Assembly (NCBI RefSeq): GCF_018691265.1
Contig: NW_024881313.1
Span: forward strand, 15,803,518-15,867,517
Source of the DNA: Tyto alba
Taxonomy: Eukaryota > Chordata > Aves > Strigiformes > Tytonidae
Reading direction: 5' to 3'
DNA: 64,000 nucleotides
The notes under the pieces: model-generated
What the model was told of the DNA's origin: nothing
Database searches by the model: none
What the model saw: only the letters and a program-made list of their open reading frames with translations
In this document: in pieces, positions 13,150 to 27,649 of the stretch
How positions within the stretch are numbered: position 1 is the first letter of the stretch
Layout of the letters: every line of letters starts with the position of its first letter
Translations under genes and position numbers: made by a program

Positions 13150-13400
13150 GATGACAAGAGGTCATTGGATCATCCAGTCTAACCAGTACATCACAGGCCA
13201 TCACTTTTCACTCATTCACTGCTGTACTTGATCTTGTCTTCAGCTAAACCATGTTCTAAGGTGATACTCAATTGTTCTTCAGACAGGAGATTTTTCCATT
13301 TCCCCTTAGTAGTTTGCTCCCTATTTAGCTACCACCAATTTATACTTTTGTTATTCTGTTTCTTCTTTATTGTAAGTAATTTTTCAGTCTTCTGATAACA
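13150..13400 (-). mobile_element. Ancient CR1-type LINE relic, 3' part
   Basis: Read on the plus strand, GGTCATTGGATCATCCAGTC followed by TAACC, ACATCACAGGCCAT and then a long degraded pyrimidine-rich segment follows the antisense 3' end of old amniote CR1 elements, as I recall them from turtle genomes (GATCATCTAGTCTGACC, then AACACAGGCCATAGAA). The order and spacing of later blocks (AGGAGATTTTTCCATTTCC and TAGTAGTTTGCTCCC) also agree. The element therefore lies on the minus strand. It carries no intact frame. The relic at 14,050-15,030 has the same orientation and is in the right order to be the body of the same insertion. Confidence 0.6.
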
Positions 13401-14049
13401 TAAACATTTGAGGATTCTTCTTGTATATGATGTTCAGGCAGTTTGGAATAACTTTGCATGCTCTCCAGGTTCTCAGTATTTTACAAAGTATCTGACACCA
13501 CAGATGGGATTTATTTAACCTAAGAAGAAGCACCTACAATGTGCCACAGGCAGCCATCTTCAAGCTATTTTAGGATACCTTTTATAATGAAAAAAAGCAT
13601 CACCTTAAATGAGCTAGTTTCCATTAACTATGAAAGTCATCTAGAGATTAACACATGCAGAAGTCTACACTGTGAGTGTGTGTGATGATTAAGTGAGACA
13701 AATTCTATTGCAGGACTGTGTGTGGTATCATAATGTTGGCCACACCAACACAATTCACAGAGGTGCCATCATCTCTCTTTTCCTGCTCAATACTCCAAAT
13801 AAATGTAACCAAGGATGCATGCATCACACTAGGTGTTCATGTAAAATTTTATCTCCAGCATGACCTGTAACTTCTGAGTGTTTCTACTTGAATAAAAACT
13901 GTAGTTTTGCAGTCCTGATTTAGTTAAGGATATGAGCAAGATAAGATACAGGGAGAAGAATTGTCTTTTTATCAGGACAGCTAAAGTAACCTTTTCCATA
14001 TAAAATTGCCTTTGCTGTTCCTGTCAGAAAGTGTTATCATCATGCTTTC
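13401..14049. other. Gap between two LINE relics
   Basis: No gene is seen. This stretch may be the unrecognisable middle of the same minus-strand CR1-type insertion, but I cannot match it by eye. Confidence 0.35.
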
Positions 14050-15030
14050 TTCTTCCATGTATGTATGTCCTCTATTTAGCTCTATTAAAATGTGTCTTGC
14101 TGGAATGGGATCAGTTTATTACCAGTCTGGTTGCTCTGCATTATTCCAGCAACTATTTCTTTGCCTGATAGCTTTAGCACAGGTAGTTTCATATTTACTC
14201 CCAGATCATTTGCAAAACTGCTGAATACCATGAGGCATAAAAATGACAGAACAAGTCTCCATGGAAAACCGGTTCTGATTTGTCAATTACTTTTTAAAAC
14301 TCTTGTTAAACTTCTTCATAAACTGTTTTAATGCGTCATGCACTGAACAGTGGCAATACCCAGCACGGTAAGACTAATCATTGTATGAATTACACTGTTT
14401 CACCTGTCTAGTTACCTCTACCAAACAAAATTGGAATTTTATTTAAAAATGGCAACAGTTTAGTTTAAAGTCCTCAATTTAAAGAACGTAGGGCTTTACT
14501 AAAAAACAGTAATTCCATTCTCATCCATTCACTCTATTTTACTGAATTACATGCCCTATTTTCTATTATTATGTCTGGGCCTGATGTCACAGCAGCATAA
14601 TTACTCAGGCCTTCCTTTATGTCTGTCTTTTTAATAATGAATCAATGCTAGTTCATTTCTACTTTTCTATACTTTCCTCACTATTCCAAGATTTACTAGA
14701 AAATAGCATTAGCATACAAGACATTTCCTCAACCAACTCTTTAATGGTCTTTTGGGTGCTATTTATCTAGCTTGCTGATTTTAAAATGTTTATTTCTAGT
14801 AGATGGTGTTTAACATCCTCCATAGATACTAATGGGCTGCAAACTGCTCTATCACCAGTGCATGAGAAACGTGTAATCTTGCTTCTTTTCAGATACTGGA
14901 CGGAAATATTTGTTGAGTTTTTCTTCACTTCACAGAATGGACATCCATAATTTTACTTGTCTTTTAGAACTGAATCATATGATTAAACTGCTCAAGGAGT
15001 TCTGACTTTTCAGTAACTCCATATTGCTAC
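14050..15030 (-). mobile_element. Ancient CR1-type LINE relic, reverse transcriptase region
   Basis: The minus strand keeps a decayed reverse transcriptase block. Around 14,190-14,270 it reads G-F-P-W-R-L-V-L-S, then V-F-S-S-F-A-N-D-L-G, in place of the family's GVPQGSVLGP and FNIFINDLG. Further right on the plus strand, segments such as CTTGCTGATTTTAAAATG, TTTAACATCCTCCATAGAT and CGGAAATATTTGTTGA are very close to antisense CR1-type ORF2 sequence that I know from turtles and crocodilians. Many stops and indels break the frame, so this is a dead copy. Its age and orientation suggest one insertion spanning 13,150-15,030. Confidence 0.7.
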
Positions 15031-18000
15031 TTTTTATTTAATGTAGCATTTCTTTGTGTATATTAATATATGTGATATAACTGAGCTCTCTAAACTGAGA
15101 ACCATAGTGGGCATGCATGTTTTTAGTAGCTTTTTATAGTGGTTTTCACATCAAATATCTTTAGAAGCTATCCTTATGACTTATGTTGTGGTCTTAGATT
15201 TAGGTGTAAACAAATGACAAAGGTAATTTACACTATATTTTAAAATAGCCTGTAGCAAATACTGTGTTTAGAGTCATGAATATGAAACAAGCCTTTGTAT
15301 AGACATCTTGAAGAATGAATTTTATATATTCTTTTAGGAAACAAAAAAAAACAAAAACAAAAACAAAAAAACACCAAAGAAACACACATCAACACACATG
15401 CAGCATTGTGCTCCCATGCAAAATCCTCCATCACTGCTTACTCATATCAGTCAGCCCGAAGAGGTTTCTTCTTTAGTCACTGTGCCTGCAGGGAGACCTA
15501 CACTACTCCACTGCTGTTTTAGTAATGGGTAAGCAGTGGTAGCTCTAACTGTACAAAACACCTTCACCTTTAAAATGTTTTTTATATAGAACTTAATCAC
15601 ACAAGATCACCATATACAGTAACAAATAATAGTAATTTTTCAGGAGTTCACCCACAAAAATCAGCTGGTAGGATGGAGGCCCCAGTACTTCACCTCACTT
15701 ATGATGGGGACATTGGATTTTAAATTATTCAGTTTTAGTTGCTTAGGTACCTGACTGTTTGCCCAGGGCTTCCTAGCAATTAGTGAAGAGACATAGGCTC
15801 CCTCAGAGGAGAAGTCAAAGCATATATTTCAGTCAGGGTCCTGCTGTGATCAACTTCTAAATCCTCTCCTCTAGATCTTGCTTATGACAAGAAAAACACA
15901 GATCTGTGGTGAGCAGAAGTGTGATCACTGGCTTTCACAAGGTCATCGTTGGCCTGTAGGTGAGTCAGCCACAGCCACACTCAATCACATTGGTGTAGAT
16001 CTGGTACTTGTGTGGTTGGAAATGGAGTGTCCTCTGGAAAGCTCCATGAAGAGAGAGTGACAAATATCAGGGTTGGTATTTGTCAGTACTCCTTCAGGCA
16101 GTTTGTTATCAACAGTATAGGGTCATTTCATCTAACAGGTCTTTCTGGTGTTTACTTAAATGAAAGAAAGAAAATAATATGTCCCTGGTTAGGGACGGAC
16201 CACATAAACAAGGTGTTTTAATAGAATCCATGCACACACACAACCCTGCAGTCAACTCCACAGGTATCATAAGGCCTGTCATCCAAGATAAATGCATTCA
16301 GCAAATCTAAACAGAAGGTAACCATCATCCAAAAGCAATAATAAGGACCTGAGAACCTCTGGAGAGCCAGAAAGCCTTTATTATTTCAGAATCGCTTGTT
16401 CCTTGAACAGGGTGTTGACTATTCAACAGAAGGATGAGATATCTTTTTTTTTTTTCCCAAGCAAACAAAGTTATAAGTGTGCCTCTTTAAGAAGCAGATT
16501 CTTTAAAATATTCTTAAAGCTGAAAAGTTTACTGTGTCAATCTTTGAGAGGTATGTAATAGCCCAGGTGTGTAAATGTTAGTCAGGCTGCATTAGAAGGA
16601 CCCTTCAGCTTGCACCTGAAAAGAAGGTAACTCAGATTTGCATGTTCTTTGACAGTTCCATCTTCTCTGCAAAGATTTGTGTCCACCATTTTCCCATTCT
16701 TTTTTAGTTTCTTTCTGGACATGCAATATAGAGGGAAAATAGTCTCAAATGCCTGCAGGTGGAATAAGTTCTTCAGTATAACAAATCATGTTGATCTCAT
16801 TAGTCCTAAGAGGGCTCACATTAAAAAGGGGAATGTTCACAAAGAGCATAAGAAAAAATATATATCACATTAACATTTTTGTGTCCTAAAACTAAGAATC
16901 AATCATGCCTCATGGGTGACAAGCTGAGTGCTTAATCTTGAATATAGGCCCCAGCAGATGGTTTAACTTTTGGATACTCTCCATTTGAGAGAAAATCAGA
17001 TTTAGACTGTTGCTACATGAGATCTTCCTCAAACACAGTGAGTTCTTTTCTTTCCAACATTTGCACTGGAATCTTACAGGCTCACTTACACAGCTTGCAC
17101 ATAGCATCCACATAATTTATGGCTGTAGGAAATACTGGATCATTTGATACAGCTTTACAATTGATGGTTGTAGAAAGCAACACCATTCTTTTCACATGAA
17201 GGCAAATTTAAATTAGTTTAATTTTACAGTGCTCTTGTAACTCTTTTCTAATTGAGTGTCATGGTCTTCGGCATGTTTCACCAGTTAATGTGTAAAGGGT
17301 CAAGATGAGCCCTTTGTTCCACCAAAGGGATGTTTGTCAAAGGGAATTCTGCATGAAAAATGCTTATCAAGTCACAAGTCATGTTCACAAGATTTTTGCC
17401 TTTCAGTTTGTTTTTTTCTAAATCCCAGACAGTGCTGATTAGCTCAATGTCAAAACCGCATTCTGAGTGGTTCCTTCTCTTTCTGTGTAAGTGTGACTGC
17501 CCTTAAAACAGTATGCATTAAAAGAATGCATGCTTCTGAATGACATGAAGCATACATCCGAACAGCGTTGGGGTAAAATGTGCTGTAGTGCAGTGTTAAG
17601 GGAATGGAATTTCTAAGGAACTGGTGAAGAACCACTTTGGGAATCTAGGTTCATACAATCAGATGTCATTCTGGTATCTGGATTCTAAATGACTGAAGGC
17701 ATTGAAAACCTTAGCATTGATGGTGCAAGACACAGGATCAAGCCATTACCTTGAAGACTCACTATAAAGGTATTGCCCTATAGTGCATTAAGTCATCTAC
17801 AGTTGTACATAGTAAGTGGTAAGTGCCAACTGTGCACCATGAACTTTACACCCATTTTCAAATAAATAGCAGGTGCTGGATAGAATGCAATCAGTCTCAA
17901 GTTTATGTTTTCTTTACAGATTTTTTTTACTTTGATGTAAAAAAAATTTAGTCAACTTGAAGTAATGTAAAATTTTATCATGCTTAGCAAAATTCTCACC

Positions 18001-21000
18001 CACCCAATATTTTTCAAAGCTCTGAGCATTCTTAGGTTACCCTAACCCACTCCCCAAAGAAAATTTAAGAAAAACATTTGAAACTTGAGACAAATATCCA
18101 CAGAACATATCTGCATAGAGAAATACAGACAACCGCATGGCCACTTCCCCTGTGCTCCAAACTGAAAGCACAATTCTGATCCAGAAACCTTGTAATCACA
18201 TTTCTCTAGCTTTGAATCAGACCTCATTTAATGGGATCTCAGCACCACAGTAATTGTTTCAGGATCAGAGCTGCCTCCTGTCTGGTTGACCTTGAACAAC
18301 TGCCCAGTTACCTGCTACTGCCTAAATACCTAATGAATTCACGGCACCATGCAACTAGTAGATAAAAAAAGTTTACACAATAACTCACAGAAACACCATC
18401 ATCAGATTTTAAGTTTCCTCAACCAGGGTCCATAATTTTGTACTGTGTCTGTATAACAGTATATGGGATTCTTGTCCAGCTTTGGGCTCCCAGGTATTGC
18501 CTTGATATATGGAAACAAATCCATTTAAGTAAAAGTACCATCATCATCCACTTTCCTAAGTGTGTAGCAGATATTTTCAGCGATATTTCCTCAGGTAGCC
18601 TGTATGGTCTTTTAAGATCTAACTTTCTGAGATGGTGTGCATCCACAACTAGTACCGACTTTAGGAAAAGGTGACCTGATCCTGGGCACAGGCAATTCCA
18701 GGAGGCAGCCTGACCACATGTGTGGTCAGTGTGTTGAATGGGGATTTCTGTTTGGGAGATTTGCCTATTTTAATAAATTGGTAGATTAAACTGTCTTTAT
18801 AGTCAATAGCATCTTATAGGGTAATTCAGAGCAAGCCACTTAAGAGTTATCTTCACTGATCAGCCATGAGGCCCACACTTTTTTTTCTGACTTGAGGACT
18901 ATGTTTGATTATCAAAGAAGAAGTTGACCCTAAAGTGAATTCTGTTTTATTCTACTTCTTAAGTCCCCATCATAGTTCTATTTCTGGGTGTCTTTCAGAT
19001 GTACAAGAAGCACATCATCTAGTTTTTGTCATGTGTGAGCAAGTGAAGGTCAAAACCAGAAGAGGCTTATTTGAGATAAAAATACTGAGACAAAATATAG
19101 GTAGTCAAAACAAATGAAACTCCCCTGTCACACTGGAACTTTGATTTTAATTTAATTTAATTTGTCCGTTTCCCAGTATTAGTAACTTCTGGACTGTTTA
19201 TGTCAAACTTCTTTATTTCTCCAACTGCAGATTTTTAAACCTTCAGTATAAAAACATGAAGACAAAATAAAATAGATCTTTTCTTAAAAAGTCCTGGGTG
19301 CTTTTTCGACAACTGTAATCAGGGGAAAAAATGCTTTTGGAAGATCTGTTATTTACCTCTGTACTCTTATTTGTTCATAAATTCTACTTCAGATTGTTCA
19401 GAAATTTTTTCAGATTTCAGATTGTTTTAATAAAGATGCACTTCATTATGTTTCTAGATATGGCAATTATTTAATCAACATGCTTTATTTAAGATTTTTG
19501 CATATATGTCAATTTCTATAAGATTTTAGTTGCCTTGGGAGCATACAATGATGGAATGGGTTTATGCTCAAAGAAGGATGATAAGCAGCTAATTTATATG
19601 GTATCAGTTCACTTTCAAACATACTTTGTGAGTGATATATACTTAGCGCATGTTACACATGCTGCCTTTTTTCTTCTAGTGAACTTAACGCTTTCAGTGG
19701 AAGAAAAAACTGTCTGCCTTTCTCTCACTAGCTAAACTGTCTTCATGTGTCCCTTTCTGCTCCCATGACAAGTCCAAACCAGTGTCAATACTGAATGAAA
19801 AATGCATGAGCTAGAATAAGAAAGTACATGCTTAAATAAGAACCAATATGGCAGAAGAGCAGGAAGAAGCAGACTTGAAGAAATGGTACCAAGAGCAATT
19901 AGAAGTAGGACTGAAGCCCTACACAATGGCCAGGACACTGCCATAGAGTCCCAGCATAACTGGATCAGTGCAGAAAATCAGCCTGCTCCCATCCTTTACG
20001 TGGCAGTAGGGTGAAAAAAAAAAGTGTGAAGAAGGAGAAATATTAGTTTAAAATACCTGCTAGTAAGATTAATTTAGATTATTTCACTGGCACAAGTTTG
20101 GCTTTTTTGGAGCATCCACACAGGTGTGATCAGCAGTGGTATCTGCTCACCAAGTTGGAAAGTTAATTGTATTTTTAGTCTACTGCTAGCTGTTCTGCCT
20201 GCAGCATGCTGCTGGAGAAGGATTTGGGGTTCCAAGTGTAGGTGCTGTTTCCCATTTACCAAAGGGCTGTCCCGCAATATGTGCCACTATTTGGGGAGTA
20301 GAGAAACAAGTCTTGAATTTAAAGAGTAAAGATCCCACAACTGCAGCACTGACCTGCTGCAGGGAGATGAAATATCTAGAGCTAAGGGTGTGCACTGACA
20401 CGTGCTTATCCCAGCGGCAGCCTGGCACTAAACTCTTGAACTAACTATGCAGACTACCTCCCTTCTGCATCGTACTAAGGCATGTTACATGGATTCTCAC
20501 ACTTCTTTTTGTTCTTCTTGTGCCTGTAAAGCGAAGCTGATACCTAAGTTGTTCTCATGCAGCTTGGCTAACATACCAACCACTGTCTCATAGGGGATGT
20601 TCAGAAATCACACAGAGCCAGGGAATTTGCCAAAACCTATGATTGCATTCCTTACCATCAGTGCCAAACAACAAAAGCCTCTATCCAGCTCACCCATGCC
20701 TTCAAGTTTACTCCTACAGAATCCAGTTAACTATTCAGATCCTCACACAAGACATTATTGGAGCTGTAAACATAAAATGCAACAGCTTAAGCTGCAGTCC
20801 TGTAGAGATGGGTTACCACAGCTTGTACCTTCTGTGGACTGGTTTGAAAGATTTTCATTTTGTCATTGCAGAAGCATTTAAGAAACAAGAAATAAAGGGC
20901 TTTTGCACAATTGTGTACATTGCTGAGATCTTAGTTATGTGTGGGAAATATCAGATTCTCAGAAGATATGATGAAAATGGAGAACTTGTAACAATACAGA

Positions 21001-24000
21001 GATCATGTTTTCCCTACTCCAATGAGAACATTTATACCATCTGCTATAAAACAGACACTAATCAGAGTATCTTATGTTCATTGCTGACACCCAACAGTGG
21101 TTCCTTTAACAGACTGACCTTGTCCTTTCACCATGGCAATTTAAAAGCTTCTCATAAATATTTATCATCTTTCCAGTATGAATCTCTGAAATAGCTGCTG
21201 CAAACAAACTTGTTGGCCTTGCTTACCAAGTCTGCAGTATTTGGACTATTTTGCCTCTTTTTATGTCACCCCTTCACTCCATATGGTGCATCAAAGATGT
21301 CAGCCTTTGTTTTCAATTTATCTGCCTCTCTCAAATCTGTTTTCCATGCTTTCCTCCCTGGTGTTTCCTATGTGTAATCTCTGTAAGCTTTGTTCCTCAG
21401 CTGGGTCACAGGATCTTTATTTTCTGCACTGAAACTTTGCAAGACCTGTTTTCAGAACAATTTCTGCATCTAAAATAAACCAAATCTTTGAAAATAGCAA
21501 ATCCAAGGGACAGTTTAGAAGTTTCTTTGCTTTCAGTTTTAGAAAAACATTCTCAAAATTGACATTGTGAAGATGTGTTCAGTTGCTATATGGCAACTTC
21601 ACTGGTACTTTTTCTTTGTCCTTCAATCTACCCAGGCAGTCTTTACAATAGGATACCTTCTCCGGTGTTTGTACAGTATCCATGAAAACAAATGATGATT
21701 TGTTTTAGTAAGTAGCTATGATAAATTGAGAAATACTCAACTGTACTAACCCTAGAAAAATGCAAGCTCATTTATATGGAAGTCATAGAAAGAATAGTAA
21801 TTCAAAGTCTTCAGTTCCAAATGTGGTTTTACAGGCTTCCTGTATTACAGTTTGTTCTGGAAGACCCCTGAGTACCACACAGGATCTGAACTTTACTTTA
21901 AATCAATGTGACAAATTTATCTTTGGCCAAATTTTGTGAGTGGAGTTAGGCCAGATACAGAGTTGTCTCTGTATCTGTAGTCCTAGCCTGCCTGGAACAA
22001 AAGTTAGACACCATAACAATTTCTATTAAAGGTCTTGGATTTGTCTTAGACATGTTCAAAATCATCAAGAAGCAGCTATTTCTCTGAAATAACAAATAAT
22101 TGAAGTCACCATTTACATTTCTTCCTTCCAAATATAGGCACCGTGTAAGGATTTTGTGGATTTTATGCCAGTTAATTCTGTTGACTTCTATAAACTATAT
22201 TACTTTTTAAATCATTAACTATCACAGTGAAGTTATACTAAACACTCTATTGTACTAAAATTTCTTTGGGACAGATACATATATTACTAACTTACTTACT
22301 CCCTATGTTATTTGTTGCCAACTGGTGACATTTATGGCAGCAAATTTTTGCATAGGATCATATTTGAAAATTCACATTTTCACTAAAGAGTTTTCATTTA
22401 CTGTCATAGAATCAGTATTTTGTTTATAAGATGTAGTGCTAGTTTTTCATACTTGACTTTTTAACATAAAAATTAATTATGCAATTATAAAGAAACAAAA
22501 TAAATTTTTAAAAAAATCTTCATCTTATATTGCACTTTAGGAAAGAAGCTGAGAAATATGATTCTAAATATGACTGTAGCCAGCTCTCTCCAACAGCGTT
22601 AACTGTTGTTTGATTTGACAATGCAAAGGAGAGTTGAAAAAACTGTCTCCAAAAATCCCATGCCATAGAAGGTAGCAGCTGAATTTAAGGATTCATCCTT
22701 TAACTGACTATAGCGAAACCCATTTCCCTGAAGTTCTGTGGACATCCTGCTTCTAGTTATAGCCAAATAAATAGAAATGCTCCCTGCTTTATTCTCATGT
22801 GAGTATTGATCTGAAAGCTAATATGTGTCTTTTGTGGTTGCTGTGAAGTTGTACACATTAGAATTATGTTGGGATTATTTTTAGTTATTTTCATTCATTT
22901 ACAAGAACTTTGTTTTTCAACATACAGTCAGAAACAGATTTTTCTGATAAAACTGTCAAGAATTGCAGTTGACTTTTCCAGGTAGTCTTAGATGGTTTCA
23001 AATAGAGAGTGAACGACTTGAGTTTCTTCTATATTAGACAGTTTCTTAAAAATATAACATTTTAATATGTTTCTGAACAAGCATTCATCCAGCATGTCTG
23101 TTAACACAAGAATCTCCTAGAATAGCCTTTAGCAGTAGAAACTCAGCACCTGTCCAGCATCATGTTTTAGAGACCATTCAGTTTAGCAGCACTTTGAGCT
23201 TGGTACTCTGATCCAGGTTTCTCAGTCTACATAGTCTGCGTGGGAGTTTGCACCTTTTCCAGGCCATTTTTAAGCAGCACTGTTCTATATTATGGTAAAC
23301 TGAACTTGAAGTACATAGTCAAACAGTGAGCTGAACCACAGAAGCCATGATATAATTTGTTGTCACATTTTTAGCTTCAATTGTCAGCATGATTATAGAG
23401 GATAAAGAAGCATGTGATCAAAAACTGATCACACATATCAGTATTTTAAACAACCATTCACAGGTCAACCACTGAGACATTAAACATGTCCATCCTACTT
23501 CTGTGGATGATCTTCAGGGTCATTTGTGTTTGCAGTCACCACTGACAATAGCCACTACCTTGTACTGTAACATAAGTACTATGTGCCTTTGGTGTTTTGT
23601 TGCTGTGCAATGGGATGTAAATCCAAATTATATAAAAACCCAAACATCACTCAGCTGCATAACCTTGTACCATTTCCTCTCATACATAAAATCACACTGG
23701 TCCTCTACAAGTCACCCTCACCTTAGATAGGAGTCAACCTTTTTCAGTCAGAGAACTGACTGCTGGCACTGGAAGCAACAGAATAATTCATAAAAGGAGA
23801 AAATTGTCATCCACAATGTGGATCAGAAACAAGGTAGGATGATATATGCCTTTTTCCACTGGTGTTTACAGACAGATGGTCAGCTCAGCTCCAGGTGCTA
23901 GAAAGAATTGTAGACACACCATCATCCCTTAAACTTTGTCTTATTCTACCTGGTATCACTTGTTCCAGTAACTAGCTTGTTGTTCCTCACTCTATTCCTC

Positions 24001-27000
24001 ATCTCATCTTCTTTACCCATCATTCTTGGTACAAGTCCCAGCTGCCAGCCCCATACTTGCTCAGCTGGTCCCAGCTTTTCATTATACTTCTAACACTCCT
24101 GACTCCCAATCTTGGTTTTATAATTTCCTTCATAGGCTACTCCCACAACCCATGTGCCTCATTTTTCCTCCGTGATCACTTCATCCAGGGTGTTCCCTGA
24201 ACTGTATGGGCAGAAGATTAGGAGGCTGCTTGCCTTGGTGCCTAGCTACAGCAGTGAAAGCTTGTCTTTTGATAATGTCTTCAGCCATGGTCTAATTAGC
24301 AGCCAGGGAGAAGATCTCATGATTTTTTTTGTAGTCATTATTGTAAGCATGATCAGGAGATACAGATTATTTAAAGATTTACGCAGGCAAGGCCCAGATT
24401 CTTCAAATTCTTGCAGATTGGCCTAATTTGATAAATTTTTTCTAGACTCTAAAAAGTGATGTCCCTCACACTTCCCTGGTGCAAAATATGGCACTTAGAC
24501 CTGTTCACAAAAGCACTTTTAAGAATTTATAATGGAAAGATAGTGTATTGCTGGTGATCTGTTTCTTGGAAACTTCTGAAATATTTCTGCTGCAACATAG
24601 ACTAGTTTGTCTGAGACAGATGATAAGGATAATTTAATTCCAGAAGTCATATTTTAACAAAATTATGCACCACTGTAGTAGTCTTATAAAGTGTCAGAAT
24701 ACTTCAGCTGTAGGTGATGTTATGGGTTTTACCTACGGTGCTGAGAAACCTTCCTGTAGTTCTGTTCCCATTAAATGCCAGGTAGATAACATGTTCTTGA
24801 CGTAGTATCAATAAAATTTGAAATGCTGCCTCACATATATGACCTTTCAACTGCAATTAGCTGGTTATAGAGGTGACAAGACTTTTCATCTTCAACAATT
24901 TTTAACTCATCCTTATTATATTAAAGCTGAATTGCAAAATCAAGTAAGCTTCTAATAAGGGATTTGAGGTTTATAGTATGGCTTCTAACCATACATAACA
25001 CTTTTACTGCTATACCTAATGCCAGGTGTAGCATATACCATTCAGGTCTGTAGCATATATATAATAGTCATTAATCATTTGTTAGCCTTTATAATCCCTT
25101 TATGAATGTTCCCTTTTATGCAATATGTGAACAAACTGAAGTCCGGATCATGAGAAAGTTTACATTGCTGCTCTGTCATGGGTTATGTTTGAAGAATTGG
25201 ATGTGACGTGCAATTTTTAAGACCTTTTTAGCAGAATTTTGCAGTTGTTTTATCCACCTCTTTCTGCTGCTTTCTACTTTTATCTTCTCCTTTTCTCTGT
25301 CCATTTCACTTCCCTTCCTTTTCATTCCTGTCTCCATATCCCCTTCTCACTCAATGCGAAGTGATGCTGGACAAAAGGACAGTGAAGGAGTCTGGAAAGA
25401 TTTATGTCAATAGACAACTGAGATTTTGCTTAGAGTTGTAATTCTTAGCCCGTTCTCTACAAGTTGATCTTTCAGAATCTTAGACATTCTCTCCCAGATA
25501 GGAGCTGTTATTCAATTGTTTTTCAACATAAACTAGAGGACAGTTGTTTTTTTGCTCAAGTTAAAAATAGGACTTGGTTGTGTTCCCTGATAATGCCAGT
25601 CACCCTGGGGACAGGCAGCCAGGTGGAATTGAGTGGGCACCATCCCTACCCCCTTTGCATTTGCTGTGTCCTCTATGTTCCCTTCATAGACCTGTGTCCA
25701 TCTGCATCACTTTCTCTAATCTGTCTCAAATTAGATCAGAAAAAGCAGAATAAGCCATAAATGGCAGGCTGACTGCCACCTGCTAGTTTCTCAGCAGAAA
25801 GCTCTCACATGATGAAAAACACCAAAGCGTTCTCAGAGTGGATCCCTGTTTCCCTGCAGAAGAAAAAGTCAAATTATATTCTTTGACCTATACATTCAAA
25901 CTCAAGGGGCAGTCATATTCAGGATTTGTGTCGGGATGGCCAAGGTCAGAGTCAGGATTTTGCTGCTGTTTTTGTAGTAATTGTCCTAGAATTTCAGTCA
26001 ATTTCTAGTGGGAAGATCACTTCCTCTCCAAAACCAGTTCCTTCTGCAATGACCTGCTCAGCTGCAGAGGGAGATCTGCCAGCTGAATTTCACAGATTTT
26101 ATTCATGTGTGACACAGAGGAATTCTGAGTCCAGTTGTGTGACTGGGCTTGTGGTGTAAAATTAGTAATAAATAATAGGACACGAATCAGTTACCACTGA
26201 GATTGAAACTAGAGAGAAAAAACAGTGAGTGGCAACATTTAAATATGACTCCAAACCACAAAATGGAGAGATGACACCTTTCTCCTCTCCCACAGAATCC
26301 AACATCTAGTTTTCAGATTCTGGCTTCTGAAACTTCTGGGACTCGTTCTTTGATTTGATTTTAATAGCAGAGAAAGAGAAATAATACAGGTTCATAAATA
26401 AATTTAATTTATACTCAAATGCGTATTTATTATTCGTGTCTACGTTTTGAACCAAAAGACCCAAATGAATATGTATTGCCACCATATGCAGTCCTGGTCA
26501 CTGGGTTCATCTTAAATCATGGAGAGGAAAACTAAGTGGTTATTGTTGGATTCTCTGCAGTGCAATGTGTCCAAAACTGCACTGAGATGATGTCAGAAAA
26601 TACTACATTTTTTCCCAATTATGAAATGAATTATGGGGAGCTAGCTTACCACAGCCAGAATTGTTAAAACATCTATTTTGGCTGATACACTGTTGTCTAG
26701 CCAGAAAACACAGGTGTTTTGTTTTTAAGTTGGTTTTTGGTTTTTGTTGTTGGTTTTTTTTTTTTCAAATGCTGTGTTTCAAGATTACATTGACCACCTC
26801 TTTCTTACTCTCTTCAGGATTTAAACAGTAGAATTCCCATATGTTGAGAGATATCTGAAGAATTCAATCTTCTGCTATTTTCTCTTCTGAAAACAGATCA
26901 AAGGAAAAGCTACAATGCTCAAACAACTGATAATATCTATAATGGCCACGGTAAATTTCTGTCTGACTGTTTAGAATAAAGTACAGTGTTATTTAATAGT

Positions 27001-27603
27001 TTTTATCTAGTCAGCTCTTTTTAATGACAGATGTGAGGTGGTTTTCCTCCACTTTGAATCACAAGCTCCTTGAATGGGTAACATTAATTTGTCTAAGCAC
27101 CCCCAGTCATGTTCAGACCACTGTAATTCCAGAGAATGAGAGCTCAAGTTAGAGTTATGGCAGAGATGAATTATGAACTCAGTGCTCATTCAGATGGTTT
27201 CAGACTAGCAAATTCAACCAGTTTCCTAAAAAATGTCGAGCATACTCATTAAATCAATTCAAATCTTCAGAATTTCTTGTTATTTTTTGGTTTAAATTTT
27301 TTAAAATGCCATTTTCATTTTTCATTAGCTTTAAATCATCCTAGAATGAGACAGCTCGGTTAGGTTGATCCATTTCAGGAATTTGGTTATCTCATCCAGC
27401 TATGTCACCCTGAATCACATATTAGTAGAATATTCAGGGAATTAAATTATTTTGTTTTCAATAGGGAAACAAGTATCTCCTGGTGTCTCCTTAGGTAGGG
27501 AACATTGGGTCAAGTCCTCTGCTGGTGCAAATGAGCACTGATGAGAATCTATTCTATGTCTCTGATCTGTAGTACCATCTCCCTTCTTATCAGTATCAAT
27601 CCT
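15031..27603. other. Non-coding AT-rich DNA
   Basis: No gene is recognisable across this stretch. The longest frame (20,643-21,194, 183 codons, plus strand) has no flanking exon partner, and its length is within chance for AT-rich DNA of this size. Other frames are shorter and similar. There is an A/C low-complexity run at 15,339-15,373, T runs near 16,445 and 26,754, and a TTTAATTTAATTTAATTT run near 19,146. A pyrimidine-rich segment lies at about 25,250-25,350. No recent transposable element is seen. Confidence 0.45.
15339..15373 (+). repeat. A-rich A(n)C low-complexity tract
   Basis: Short runs of 5-9 A are separated by single C, a degenerate (AAAAAC)n simple repeat. It creates a spurious Phe-rich frame on the minus strand at 15,240-15,434. 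Confidence 0.85.
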
Positions 27604-27649
27604 GCCAGAAGAAGGGAACAGACAGAGCCAGAAGAAGGGAACAGACAGA
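27604..27649 (+). repeat. Perfect 23-bp tandem duplication
   Basis: Two adjacent identical copies of a 23-base unit beginning GCCAGAAGAAGGGAACAG lie at 27,604-27,626 and 27,627-27,649. Perfect identity suggests a recent duplication or ongoing unit turnover. The unit is not a multiple of three and lies in no credible gene. Confidence 0.95.

Noticed and set aside
18240..18340. Possible second MIR-like SINE (TTGACCTTGAACAACTGCCC)
   Set aside because: Only one block resembles MIR and the rest does not follow the element.
20643..21194. 183-codon open frame on the plus strand
   Set aside because: An acceptor-like TTGTCATTGCAG lies inside it, but there is no matching donor or partner exon and the length is within chance. 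A middle part (R-R-Y-D-E-N-G-E-L) looks protein-like but matches nothing I know.
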